From an uncultured Bacteroidales bacterium (GTDB lineage Bacteria; Bacteroidota; Bacteroidia; Bacteroidales; UBA932), in contig ONTQ01000018.1 in the NCBI GenBank assembly GCA_900320795.1, positions 1 to 40,379 on the forward strand: a stretch of 40,379 nt of DNA. Direction: 5' to 3'. This document shows positions 24,699-32,681 of the stretch, piece after piece. Position numbers and translations under genes: made by a program. Numbering within the stretch: position 1 is the stretch's first letter; every line of letters starts with the position of its first letter. The notes below the pieces were generated by a model that had not been told where the DNA came from, made no database searches, and worked only from the letters and a program-made list of their open reading frames with translations.

Positions 24699-25490
24699 AT
24701 GAAAAAGTTTTTCATGTTTTTGGCAGTCGCCGGTCTCGTGACCTTCACTGCAAACATCGCTTCCGCTCAAGATGAGGGCGCTGCTCCTGCTGCTCAGGAA
24801 CAGGTTGAAGAAGCTGAAGAGGTTGTGGACCTTTTCGCCGGAAACGGTGAGGAAGTTCCCCTCCACCAGGCTCTTAAGACCAAATTCATCGAAGGTGGCG
24901 CAGGCTTCATGTCCCTGATTATCATCTGCCTCATCATCGGTATGGCCCTCGCTATCGAGCGTATCCTCTATCTGGCCTTCTCCAAGACCAACACCACCAA
25001 ACTCCTCGAGAATGTTGAGGCTGCTCTGGCAAAGGGTGGTATCGAAGAAGCCAAGAAAGTATGCCGTGAAACCCGTGGCCCCGTGGCCAGCATCTTCTAT
25101 CAGGGTCTCCTTCGTGCAGACCAGGGTGTGGATGTCGTAGAAAAGACCATCGTCTCCTATGGCGGCGTTCAGATGAGCCTCATGGAGAACGGCCTCAGCT
25201 GGATTGGTCTGTTCATTTCCATCGCCCCGTCCCTCGGATTCCTTGGTACCGTTATCGGTATGATCCAGGCCTTCGACGCTATCCAGGCTGCCGGTGATAT
25301 CTCCCCGAACGTTGTGGCTGGCGGTATGAAGGTTGCCCTTATCACCACTGTGGGCGGTCTTATCGTTGCTATGATTCTCCAGATCTTCTACAACTATATC
25401 ATTGCCAAGATCGACTCCCTGTCCATCGATATGGAAGACTCTTCCATCCGCTTCGTGGACACCATGGTCAAATTCAACAACAAAAAGTAA
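24699..25490 (+). CDS. exbB: ExbB/TolQ/MotA-family proton channel protein
   Basis: A 263-residue inner-membrane protein with a signal-peptide-like N-terminus (1-23), an acidic Gln/Glu-rich linker and three membrane segments (about 68-92, 165-190, 208-232). The core IAPSLGFLGTVIGMIQAF (about 177-194) is the ExbB/TolQ signature. With ExbD it converts proton motive force into TonB motion. The leading signal-like extension is usual in Bacteroidota. A weak promoter (TTTG at 24603, TAAATTGC 20 bases later) leaves a leader of about 65 bases. It is the first gene of a four-gene block. Confidence 0.93.
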   Translation: MKKFFMFLAVAGLVTFTANIASAQDEGAAPAAQEQVEEAEEVVDLFAGNGEEVPLHQALKTKFIEGGAGFMSLIIICLIIGMALAIERILYLAFSKTNTTKLLENVEAALAKGGIEEAKKVCRETRGPVASIFYQGLLRADQGVDVVEKTIVSYGGVQMSLMENGLSWIGLFISIAPSLGFLGTVIGMIQAFDAIQAAGDISPNVVAGGMKVALITTVGGLIVAMILQIFYNYIIAKIDSLSIDMEDSSIRFVDTMVKFNNKK

Positions 25491-25516
25491 GTAACCCCCT
25501 TTAATTCCGAATTAAA

Positions 25517-25966
25517 ATGGAAAACCAGAAATACGCTAAAATTTTCAAGATTGTTCTTTGGGTCCTTATGATCCTGAGCATCTGCGTGCTGGTCTGGGGT
25601 TTCTTCACGGGATTCGAGGCCAATGACGGCGCTGCAACGAATGTGCTCCTTTACTGGGCCTACATCGTTCTGGGCATCGCCCTGGCAGCTGTGATTTGCG
25701 TGGGACTGTATGTTACCGCCACCACCAATCCCAAGGGCCTCATCAAGATCGGAATCGCTGTGGTCGGTGCAGCCGTCCTCTTCGGCGTCTGCTACCTGCT
25801 GGCTTCCGGAGCCCCTGCCGTGGGCTATTCCGGTGCCAAGCTCCCCACCGCAACCGAACTTAAGATGACCGACACCATCCTCAACATGGCCTACATCGTC
25901 GGTGGCGCAGCCATCCTGTCCATCATTGTAGGTGAAGTTTTGATGACCATCCGCAACAAAAAGTAA
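25517..25966 (+). CDS. Small integral membrane protein between exbB and exbD
   Basis: A 149-residue protein with four predicted membrane segments (about 11-30, 43-65, 77-95, 122-142) and short loops; it ends with the positively charged RNKK, implying a cytosolic C-terminus. I do not recognise a named domain. Its fixed place between exbB (26 bases upstream) and exbD (8 bases downstream) suggests an accessory part of the motor complex. That is inference from context. Confidence 0.75.
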   Translation: MENQKYAKIFKIVLWVLMILSICVLVWGFFTGFEANDGAATNVLLYWAYIVLGIALAAVICVGLYVTATTNPKGLIKIGIAVVGAAVLFGVCYLLASGAPAVGYSGAKLPTATELKMTDTILNMAYIVGGAAILSIIVGEVLMTIRNKK

Positions 25967-25974
25967 AGTAAACC

Positions 25975-26541
25975 ATGGCAAGAAGAAATTTCCAAGCAAT
26001 CGGTTCAACGGCTGACATTGCATTCCTGCTCCTGTGCTACTTCCTCATGACTACAACCATGGGTGACCAGTCAGGTCTGCAGCGCCGCCTTCCTCCGATT
26101 CCGGACGAGAAACAAGCCCAGGATCAGAAGGTTAACCGCCGTAACATCATCATCGTCAGAATCAACTCTGCCGATAAGCTGTTTGCCGGTAGCGAAGCCA
26201 TGGACATCTCGTACTTGAAAGAAAAGATCAAAGAGTTCCTCACCAACCCCAGCAACGATCCCAACCTCCCTGAAAAGGAAGCCAAGGAAATCGAAGGCAA
26301 GACCTACATGGTCTCCAAGGGCGTTATCTCCCTGCAGAACGACCGTGGTACCAGTTACCAGGCCTACATTGCAGTCCAGAACGAACTGGTAAAGGCCGTG
26401 AACGAACTCCGAGATGATTTCTCCAGAGCCAACTTCGGAAAGAAGTTCTCCCGTCTGTCGGAAGACGAGCAGGAAATTGTAAAGAAGGCTGTTCCTCAGA
26501 ACATCTCCGAGGCAGAGCCTAAGGATACCGGTAAAAAATAA
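25975..26541 (+). CDS. exbD: ExbD/TolR-family protein 1
   Basis: A 188-residue protein with a short cytosolic N-terminus, one membrane segment (about 13-29, IAFLLLCYFLMTTTM preceded by the conserved Asp of STADIAF) and a periplasmic domain that contains an insert relative to the second copy. The membrane Asp (D12) is the proton-carrying residue in ExbD. It is the first of two tandem, non-identical exbD genes, as is usual in Bacteroidota. Confidence 0.9.
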   Translation: MARRNFQAIGSTADIAFLLLCYFLMTTTMGDQSGLQRRLPPIPDEKQAQDQKVNRRNIIIVRINSADKLFAGSEAMDISYLKEKIKEFLTNPSNDPNLPEKEAKEIEGKTYMVSKGVISLQNDRGTSYQAYIAVQNELVKAVNELRDDFSRANFGKKFSRLSEDEQEIVKKAVPQNISEAEPKDTGKK

Positions 26542-26542
26542 T

Positions 26543-26549
26543 AGGAGGT
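26543..26549 (+). promoter_or_regulatory. Strong Shine-Dalgarno AGGAGGT before second exbD
   Basis: A perfect AGGAGGT 7 bases before the ATG at 26557. I saw no comparable site before the other genes here, so it is unusual for this genome. Confidence 0.7.
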
Positions 26550-26556
26550 AAGAATT

Positions 26557-27030
26557 ATGTCAAAATTTGGAAGTTCCAGCAATAAGAAGGAAGTCCCTCA
26601 GGCATCGTCCAACTCCCTGTCCGATATCGTGTTCATGCTCCTGTTCTTCTTCATGGTGACCACCCAGATGCGTGAAACCGAGCAGAAGGTAAAAGTTACC
26701 ATGCCGGTCGCATCCGAGGTTGCCAAACTCGAGAGAAAGGACCTGAGCGCCAATATCAATATCGGTAGCCCTACCCTCCAGTATCAGGCTATGTATGGTA
26801 CCGACGCCCGTATCCAGCTCAACGACTCTTTCAAGACGGTAGCCGACATCCGTGACTTCATCGCGGCAGAGCGTGATGCCATGAGCGAGGCCGAACGGTC
26901 CCTGATGACCGTCAACCTCCGTGTCGACCAAGACGTCCGCATGGGTATCGTTTCCGATGTGAAACAGGAGCTGCGTCGCTGCTCCGCCCTTAAGATTATG
27001 TACGCCGCCCGCAAACCGGCCAAAGACTAA
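26557..27030 (+). CDS. exbD: ExbD/TolR-family protein 2
   Basis: A 157-residue ExbD paralogue: N-terminal cytosolic tail, membrane segment at about 22-40 (SLSDIVFMLLFFFMVTTQM, with the conserved Asp D25), and a compact periplasmic domain. It starts after the only obvious Shine-Dalgarno site in the window, which may raise its dose relative to the first ExbD. A textbook terminator follows 23 bases after the stop codon and closes the exbB block. Confidence 0.92.
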   Translation: MSKFGSSSNKKEVPQASSNSLSDIVFMLLFFFMVTTQMRETEQKVKVTMPVASEVAKLERKDLSANINIGSPTLQYQAMYGTDARIQLNDSFKTVADIRDFIAAERDAMSEAERSLMTVNLRVDQDVRMGIVSDVKQELRRCSALKIMYAARKPAKD

Positions 27031-27053
27031 GGATTTCACATCGTAATATACTG

Positions 27054-27085
27054 AAAAAAGCAACCTCACGCAGGTTGCTTTTTTT
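27054..27085 (+). terminator. Intrinsic terminator after exbD
   Basis: A perfect 13-bp stem (27054-27066 with 27072-27084), a 5-base loop and seven T residues (27079-27085). Confidence 0.95.
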
Positions 27086-27133
27086 GTGTCTTCAGACTGC
27101 TCCCCGGTTATTCATGGTTCCATCGCAGGCATC

Positions 27134-27141
27134 TATCTTTG
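27134..27141 (+). promoter_or_regulatory. -7 box TATCTTTG of the HTH-like gene
   Basis: An exact TAnnTTTG box 26 bases before the ATG at 27168, just past the exbD terminator. Confidence 0.7.
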
Positions 27142-27167
27142 CCGCGCAATAATCATAATCATAAACC

Positions 27168-27704
27168 ATGAAGAAACAAACAGACCTGGGCGGACAGCCC
27201 GTGGCGACGGAAATCGTGCGTCACAAACAGAAAAGAAGAATCAATGAAGAAGTTGTTCTTCTCAGCATTTTCGCGGCGGAATGGTTCCTGTCTGAAGAAA
27301 TGCATTACACCGACGAGTACCGGCGGAAGAAATGCCTGGAAAAATTGCAGGAGATTCTGGGCGGACCGGAAAAACCAGGCTATCTGCAAAAAAGAATGAA
27401 CCAAAGGATGGACGGAATCCTCGACCGCCTCTGCGCGGACTTTGAAGATCTGAAACCCAAAGATATCCTTATCTTCTGCTATGGGGCAGCCGGACTCACG
27501 GCCGACCTGTCGGCCCGTCTGGCCGGGCTCAAGAATGCGCGGGCAGCCAGCGTAATCAAAAGTCGGCTCCGGAAACGATTTCTTCTTTCCGATTCGCCCC
27601 ACGCCAAAGAGTATCTGGCATTGTTGCCCCAGAAGGGTTGCCGATTTGGGGAAGAAATGTTATATTTGCATAATTTGAAGTTTAGAAAGAAATGGAAACT
27701 CTGA
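27168..27704 (+). CDS. Hypothetical protein with HTH-like C-terminus
   Basis: A 178-residue basic soluble protein that I do not recognise by name. Residues about 1-105 are helical and charged. The C-terminal part ([27 protein letters not shown], then [12 protein letters not shown]) follows the pattern of the helix-turn-helix found at the C-terminus of many Bacteroidota sensor-type regulators, where a CYLLAGF-like strand precedes the recognition helix and an RKSRLRKK end. DNA binding is therefore plausible. Its last 13 bases overlap asnS, and the asnS promoter box lies inside its coding region. Confidence 0.7.
   Translation: MKKQTDLGGQPVATEIVRHKQKRRINEEVVLLSIFAAEWFLSEEMHYTDEYRRKKCLEKLQEILGGPEKPGYLQKRMNQRMDGILDRLCADFEDLKPKDILIFCYGAAGLTADLSARLAGLKNARAASVIKSRLRKRFLLSDSPHAKEYLALLPQKGCRFGEEMLYLHNLKFRKKWKL
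27661..27668 (+). promoter_or_regulatory. -7 box TATATTTG of asnS, inside the upstream gene
   Basis: An exact TAnnTTTG box 23 bases before the asnS ATG at 27692, located within the last codons of the HTH-like gene. Confidence 0.65.
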
Positions 27705-29035
27705 AAAGGACCAAAATCAAGGCTCTGCTTGCCTCGGAGCCGGGCGTTGAAGTACTGGCCAAAGGCTGGGTACGTACCAAGAGAGGCAATAAACAGGTAA
27801 AGTTCATCGCCCTTAATGACGGTTCCACCATCAATAATATCCAGATTGTAGCCAATACGGAGCTCTTCGATGAAGAGCTCCTCAAACGCATTACCACCGG
27901 AGCATCCCTTTCCGTGAAAGGACAGTTGGTTGCATCCATGGGCAGTGGCCAGGCCGTGGAAATCCAGGCCACCGAGATGGAAGTCCTCGGAGACTGCGAT
28001 CCCATGCGTTTCCCGCTCCAGAAAAAGGACACCACCCTGGAGTATCTCCGCAGCGTAGCACACATGCGCCTCAGGACCAATACCTTCGGTGCCGTCCTTC
28101 GTATTCGCAATGCCATGGCATTCGCCATCCACAAGTTCTTCAATGAAAAAGGCTTCGTCTATCTGCATACCCCGCTCATTACCGAAAGCGATGCGGAAGG
28201 TGCCGGAGATATGTTCCAGGTAACTACCTTGGACCTCAAGAACATTCCGCTGGACAAGAAAGGGAACGTAGATTTCTCCAGAGATTTCTTCGGAAAGAAG
28301 ACGTCCCTGACCGTTTCCGGACAGCTGGAGGGTGAGCTGGGCGCTACGGCCGTCGGAGAGATCTACACCTTCGGTCCCACCTTCCGGGCAGAAAACTCCA
28401 ATACGCCGCGCCACCTGGCAGAATTCTGGATGATTGAACCCGAGATGGCCTTCTATGACCTTCAGGACAACATGGACCTCAAGTTTCTCAACGACAAGTA
28501 CGACGACGGACTCATTGAGCGCATGCAGGGCGTTCTGGGCATCCCCTTCCAGAAAGTCACGTACACCGAAGCCGTGGAGATTCTTGAAAAAGCCATTGCC
28601 GACGGGGTCAAATTTGAGTATCCCGTCCATTGGGGAACGGATTTCCAGAGCGAGCACGAGCGCTATCTGGTAGAGAAGCACTTCGGCAAGCCGGTCATCC
28701 TCATTGATTTCCCCAAGGATATCAAGGCCTTCTATATGAAGCAGAACGAAGACGGCCGCACCGTCCGGGGCATGGACGTGTTGTTCCCGAAGATCGGAGA
28801 AATCATCGGTGGCAGCGAACGTGAAGCTTCCCTGGAAAAGCTGGAAAAACGTATCGAAGAGCTGGGCATGTCCCGCAAGAACCTGGAGTGGTATATCGAC
28901 ACCCGCCGCTACGGCAGCGTGCCGCACAGCGGATTCGGCCTCGGATTTGAGCGTCTGCTCCTGTTCGTCACCGGCATGGCCAACATCCGTGACGTGATTC
29001 CGTTCCCCCGTACTCCGAAGAACGCAGAGTTTTAA
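27692..29035 (+). CDS. asnS: Asparagine--tRNA ligase
   Basis: A 447-residue class IIb synthetase that charges tRNA-Asn. The N-terminal OB-fold anticodon domain (about 20-110, [22 protein letters not shown]) is followed by the catalytic domain with motif 2 ([20 protein letters not shown], about 230-249) and motif 3 ([16 protein letters not shown], about 414-429). The sequence has the AsnRS rather than AspRS pattern. It starts 13 bases inside the preceding gene and udk follows after 18 bases. Confidence 0.97.
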   Translation: METLKRTKIKALLASEPGVEVLAKGWVRTKRGNKQVKFIALNDGSTINNIQIVANTELFDEELLKRITTGASLSVKGQLVASMGSGQAVEIQATEMEVLGDCDPMRFPLQKKDTTLEYLRSVAHMRLRTNTFGAVLRIRNAMAFAIHKFFNEKGFVYLHTPLITESDAEGAGDMFQVTTLDLKNIPLDKKGNVDFSRDFFGKKTSLTVSGQLEGELGATAVGEIYTFGPTFRAENSNTPRHLAEFWMIEPEMAFYDLQDNMDLKFLNDKYDDGLIERMQGVLGIPFQKVTYTEAVEILEKAIADGVKFEYPVHWGTDFQSEHERYLVEKHFGKPVILIDFPKDIKAFYMKQNEDGRTVRGMDVLFPKIGEIIGGSEREASLEKLEKRIEELGMSRKNLEWYIDTRRYGSVPHSGFGLGFERLLLFVTGMANIRDVIPFPRTPKNAEF

Positions 29036-29053
29036 CCTAACCAAATAACCATC

Positions 29054-29686
29054 ATGCTCGTAATTGGTATTGCCGGAGGTTCCGGCTCCGGGAAGACAAC
29101 CGTTGTCAAAGCCATTGTCAATCAGTTGCAGGGTCGCGTAGTAGTCATCCCCCAGGATTCTTATTACAAAGACTCCAGCCACGTACCCGTGGAAGAGAGG
29201 AAGAACATCAACTTCGACCACCCCGACGCCATCGACTGGAAACTCATGTGCCAGCAGGTGAGAGAACTCAAAAGCGGCAAAACCATTGAGCAGCCCATCT
29301 ATTCTTACATCACCTGCTCCCGTTCCACCACGGAGACCGTCAGGGTAGAGCCGGCCGATGTCATCATTGTGGAAGGCATCCTCATTTTCACCTGCAAGGA
29401 ACTCCGAGACCAGATGAACATCAAGATTTTCGTGGATGCCGACGATGACGACCGTCTCATGCGTATCATCGTCCGCGACATTGCAGAACGCGGCCGCACC
29501 ATTGAAACCGCCATCGAACATTACTGTGATACGGTCAAACCCATGCACCTGCAGTTCATCGAACCGTCCAAACGTTATGCCGATGTCATCGTCCCCCAGG
29601 GCGGTCATAACAAGGTAGCCATCGACATCCTTACCACCACGGTGGAACAGGCCCTGAACCAGAAGAAGAACAAGCATCACAAGTAA
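29054..29686 (+). CDS. udk: Uridine kinase
   Basis: A 210-residue salvage enzyme that phosphorylates uridine and cytidine. The P-loop GGSGSGKTT is at residues 8-16, the substrate loop QDSYYKD follows at about 39-45, and NFDHPDAIDW and PIYSYITCSR are the nucleoside-binding regions. Its stop codon overlaps the tonB start by one base (TAATG), which suggests coupling. Confidence 0.96.
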   Translation: MLVIGIAGGSGSGKTTVVKAIVNQLQGRVVVIPQDSYYKDSSHVPVEERKNINFDHPDAIDWKLMCQQVRELKSGKTIEQPIYSYITCSRSTTETVRVEPADVIIVEGILIFTCKELRDQMNIKIFVDADDDDRLMRIIVRDIAERGRTIETAIEHYCDTVKPMHLQFIEPSKRYADVIVPQGGHNKVAIDILTTTVEQALNQKKNKHHK

Positions 29687-30414
29687 TGAGATTCCAGCTC
29701 AGTCCAGACCAGAAAGCCGGATTATATATCACCGTAAGCGTTCATCTTGCGGTGATTATCATTTTGCTGGCGGTTCAGATTGGGTACGAAGTCAAAAGGG
29801 AGAACAGTTTCGTGCTGGATTTCACCCAACAGGAAGAAAAAGAGCGCCAGGAACAAGAAGCCGAGCTGCAGGAAAAGGCGGCCGAGAATCTGGAACGCCT
29901 TCTGGCTGCCGCCCAGGCCATCCACTCCAGCGAGATGCGCAATGTGGCCGTGAACCGGTCGGCTCTGAAGGATGACAAAGGCATCAATGCCGACGAACTC
30001 TACAAAGAAGCGGAGCGGCTGGCCCAGGAACTGAAAGACGGGCAGCATCGTCAGGAAGATGACCCCGACGCTTTCGCCGCCGCCCAGCCAGACAAACAGG
30101 ATCAGCCGGAAAAGGAAAAACCACGCCCCTACAGCGGACCTTCCGTACTTTCCTGGAGCCTGGACGGGCGGAACGCCTCCCATCTTCCCATCCCGGCATA
30201 CCGTTGTTACGGGGCCGGAGAAGTCACCGTCATAATCACCGTCAATAACAGGGGAGATGTCGTGAACGCCAAGGTCGATGACAAGCTCTCCACTCCGGAC
30301 GGGTGTCTTCGCACCTTTGCCGTCCGCGCCGCCCGGCTGTCCCGGTTTTCTGCTTCGTCATCGGCCCCTGCAAGGCAGATGGGGACCATCACCTATGCCT
30401 TTATCGCCCAATAG
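29686..30414 (+). CDS. tonB: TonB-like energy transducer
   Basis: A 242-residue protein with one membrane anchor (about 12-32), a long charged periplasmic helix rich in Glu/Gln/Lys (about 45-75 and 105-150) and a C-terminal TonB-type domain (about 175-242, AGEVTVIITVNNRGDVVNAKVD). It would link the ExbB/ExbD motor encoded 2.7 kb upstream to outer-membrane receptors. The C-terminal domain is shorter and less standard than E. coli TonB; TolA-like function is an alternative. It overlaps udk by one base. Confidence 0.82.
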   Translation: MRFQLSPDQKAGLYITVSVHLAVIIILLAVQIGYEVKRENSFVLDFTQQEEKERQEQEAELQEKAAENLERLLAAAQAIHSSEMRNVAVNRSALKDDKGINADELYKEAERLAQELKDGQHRQEDDPDAFAAAQPDKQDQPEKEKPRPYSGPSVLSWSLDGRNASHLPIPAYRCYGAGEVTVIITVNNRGDVVNAKVDDKLSTPDGCLRTFAVRAARLSRFSASSSAPARQMGTITYAFIAQ

Positions 30415-30438
30415 ACAACCATATTCTACTTTTTTCAC

Positions 30439-30446
30439 TATATTTG
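30439..30446 (+). promoter_or_regulatory. -7 box TATATTTG of the acyltransferase gene, 4 bases from ATG
   Basis: An exact TAnnTTTG box ends 4 bases before the ATG at 30451, implying a leaderless transcript or a start at the next Met (30496). Confidence 0.6.
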
Positions 30447-30450
30447 TGAT

Positions 30451-32274
30451 ATGGAAAGAAAAGAGTTCGTTCTGAGTACAGAGAAACTACAGGGAATGCT
30501 GGGTCTCAAAGGAGGTTTCGGAAGATGGGTCACCCGCCTCGTCATGAAAGCGCTGGAGATTGACAAGGTGAACGCCACGCAAGCCAAATTTGCCCAGGAC
30601 AACGCCCCCGATTTTTCCAAGCATGTATTGGAATATATCGGAATCCGTTATGAAATCCCGGAAGGAGAAATGGACCGCATCCCGTCAGATGGCGGATTCA
30701 TCACGGTTTCCAATCATCATTTCGGCAGCATTGACGGTCTCATTCTCTGCGATTCCATCCTTCGGAAAAGGACCGATTATAAACTTCTCACCACCTTCAT
30801 GTTATCCCTCGTTCCCAACCTGAAAGAGGGATTCCTCCCGGTGGACAACCTTTCGGGCAAAACCGACGCCCGCAGCGTCAACAGCATCCGGGCCGCCCTC
30901 AAGCACATTGCGGACGGCGGAGCCATCGGCTTTTTCCCGGCCGGAGAAGTCGCCACGTACCAGAAGGGAAAAGCCCGCACGGCCATTGGAGAACAGCCCG
31001 TCATCGAAGACAAACCCTGGGCGCCCAATATCATCAAACTCATCAAGAAATCCGGCCTGCCGGTCATTCCCATTTATTTTGACGGGACCAATTCCCGGAA
31101 TTTCCACTGGCTGGGGAAGATTCATCCCCGCATCCGGACTGTCCGTCTCATCCATGAACTGTTCAACAAAAAGGGAACGTTCGTGAAAGTCCGGATCGGC
31201 CAGCCCATCCTGCCCGCTGAGATGGCCGATATGGATGTGGATACGCTGGGACAGTATCTCCGCAGCCGCACCTATGCGCTGGAGGTCAAATGCCTTCCCG
31301 AGAAAAAAGTGGAGCAGGTTCCGATGGTTCCCATTGCTCCCCAGGAAGACCCGGCCCTCGTACGGGAAGAAATCGCCCGCATCCATGACCGGATTCTCTT
31401 CGAATCCGGAGACTATCGCTGCTTTCTTACTCCAGCCGGGGATATTCCGCATACGATGCGGGAACTGGCCCGGCTCAGGGAAATGGTCTTCCGTGCGGTG
31501 GGAGAAGGAACCGGTACGCCTCTGGACACAGACGTCTATGACAAGAACTATAAGCACCTCATTCTCTGGAATATTCCCCACGATGAAATTGCCGGAGCCT
31601 ACCGCATCGGCGTCGGTAAAGAGTTGATGGAGCTTCCGGGAGGAGAACATAATTTCTATACGGATTCCCTCTTCCGGTTCAAGGAAAAGTTCCTTCCCTA
31701 TCTTCCTTCGGCTATTGAGCTGGGACGCACCATCATCCTGCCCCAGTATCAGCGGGATGTATCCACCCTCAAACTCCTGCTATCAGGCATTCTCACCGCC
31801 GCCGTACGGGAAGAAGGCGTAGAATACAGCATGGGACCGGCCAGCATCAGCAACGACCTCCCGACCTTCTACAAGAGTCTCATCTACCATTTCATGCAGA
31901 AAAACTGCAGTATGGAGAATGCCTCTTCCTTCATGGTGCCCACGCATCCTTTCAAACCCGATTATTTGCGCGTGAATCCGGACCAGCTCCTGGATCATTG
32001 CCATACCCTGGACGACGTGGACCGCCTTCTTAGCACCCTGTCCGACGGCGAATTCCGTTTGCCCGTTCTCCTCAGAAAATATGTTGCCTTTGGTGCCAAG
32101 CTCGTTTGCTTCAATGTCGATCCCGACTTCCATGACAGCCTGGACGCCTTTGTCCTGATGAAATTCAGCGAGATTCCCGAAAACTCCTTCCGGGCCTTCT
32201 CCAGATTCCTTACGCAGGAAGAAATGGTTAAAATCAAGGGCAGTGGGGCTAGTCGTGTTTCCGCCGGTCGATGA
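30451..32274 (+). CDS. Two-domain acyltransferase, OlsF-like (aminolipid synthesis)
   Basis: A 607-residue protein. The N-terminal half is a PlsC-type O-acyltransferase: VSNHHFGSIDG gives the HX4D motif (H90, D95), with FFPAGEV and PVIPIYFDGTNSR following. From about residue 315 a second domain resembles hemolysin-type GNAT N-acyltransferases of the OlsB class (SGDYRCFLTPAG, LREMVFRAVGEGTG, AGAYRIGVGKE, DSLFRF). This O-acyl plus N-acyl order is that of OlsF, the bifunctional ornithine-lipid synthase; Bacteroides uses separate glsB and glsA genes for glycine lipids. The substrate amino acid cannot be told from sequence. The last few residues may have been altered at the junction with the convergent lipoprotein gene. 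Confidence 0.82.
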   Translation: MERKEFVLSTEKLQGMLGLKGGFGRWVTRLVMKALEIDKVNATQAKFAQDNAPDFSKHVLEYIGIRYEIPEGEMDRIPSDGGFITVSNHHFGSIDGLILCDSILRKRTDYKLLTTFMLSLVPNLKEGFLPVDNLSGKTDARSVNSIRAALKHIADGGAIGFFPAGEVATYQKGKARTAIGEQPVIEDKPWAPNIIKLIKKSGLPVIPIYFDGTNSRNFHWLGKIHPRIRTVRLIHELFNKKGTFVKVRIGQPILPAEMADMDVDTLGQYLRSRTYALEVKCLPEKKVEQVPMVPIAPQEDPALVREEIARIHDRILFESGDYRCFLTPAGDIPHTMRELARLREMVFRAVGEGTGTPLDTDVYDKNYKHLILWNIPHDEIAGAYRIGVGKELMELPGGEHNFYTDSLFRFKEKFLPYLPSAIELGRTIILPQYQRDVSTLKLLLSGILTAAVREEGVEYSMGPASISNDLPTFYKSLIYHFMQKNCSMENASSFMVPTHPFKPDYLRVNPDQLLDHCHTLDDVDRLLSTLSDGEFRLPVLLRKYVAFGAKLVCFNVDPDFHDSLDAFVLMKFSEIPENSFRAFSRFLTQEEMVKIKGSGASRVSAGR

Positions 32275-32654
32275 ATGGAATTCCGGTCAAAACGGATGCG
32301 GGCACGCCACATATCTCCGTCCAATACTTTCATCCGCGGCAGATATGATTGTCTGAGCTTATGAAGGCGATGCTCAGACACGATGGCGTGGATACGGGCT
32401 AAGAAATCCTCCGGAGCCAGAATCACGCGAATCTCTTCCTCGCCCTGCTCCGACCATGCGATGTTTACACGCCCTTCGGCATCGCGTTCCACCAGGTAGT
32501 ATTTTTCAGGATAGCGCATCAACAACGAGTAACTAAACTCGTAAAAAGAAGTAATGCCGTCCGGCTTGGGGTTCCGGCCGAAACTCCTGGTCCGGAACGA
32601 AGAACAGGAAAACAACAAGGGAAGCATCAGGGAGAGTACGATTATCTTCTTCAT
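31995..32654 (-). CDS. Small lipoprotein with overprinted C-terminus
   Basis: An exported lipoprotein: MKKIIVLSLMLPLLFSC gives lipidated C17. Residues 18-126 have normal protein character (FYEFSYSLLMRYPEKYYLVE, DGDMWRARIRFDRNS). From residue 127 the frame runs antisense through the last 280 bases of the acyltransferase gene, and the sequence becomes a Ser/Arg-rich string typical of antisense reading, ending at 31995. So the native C-terminus seems to have been lost. It is the third gene after GH5 and GH94 on this strand. The start is well supported; the end as translated may be real but is not ancestral. Confidence 0.6.
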   Translation of the reverse strand: MKKIIVLSLMLPLLFSCSSFRTRSFGRNPKPDGITSFYEFSYSLLMRYPEKYYLVERDAEGRVNIAWSEQGEEEIRVILAPEDFLARIHAIVSEHRLHKLRQSYLPRMKVLDGDMWRARIRFDRNSIHRPAETRLAPLPLILTISSCVRNLEKARKEFSGISLNFIRTKASRLSWKSGSTLKQTSLAPKATYFLRRTGKRNSPSDRVLRRRSTSSRVWQ

Positions 32655-32681
32655 ATTCGGGCCGGCCGCGGGACGCCGGGC

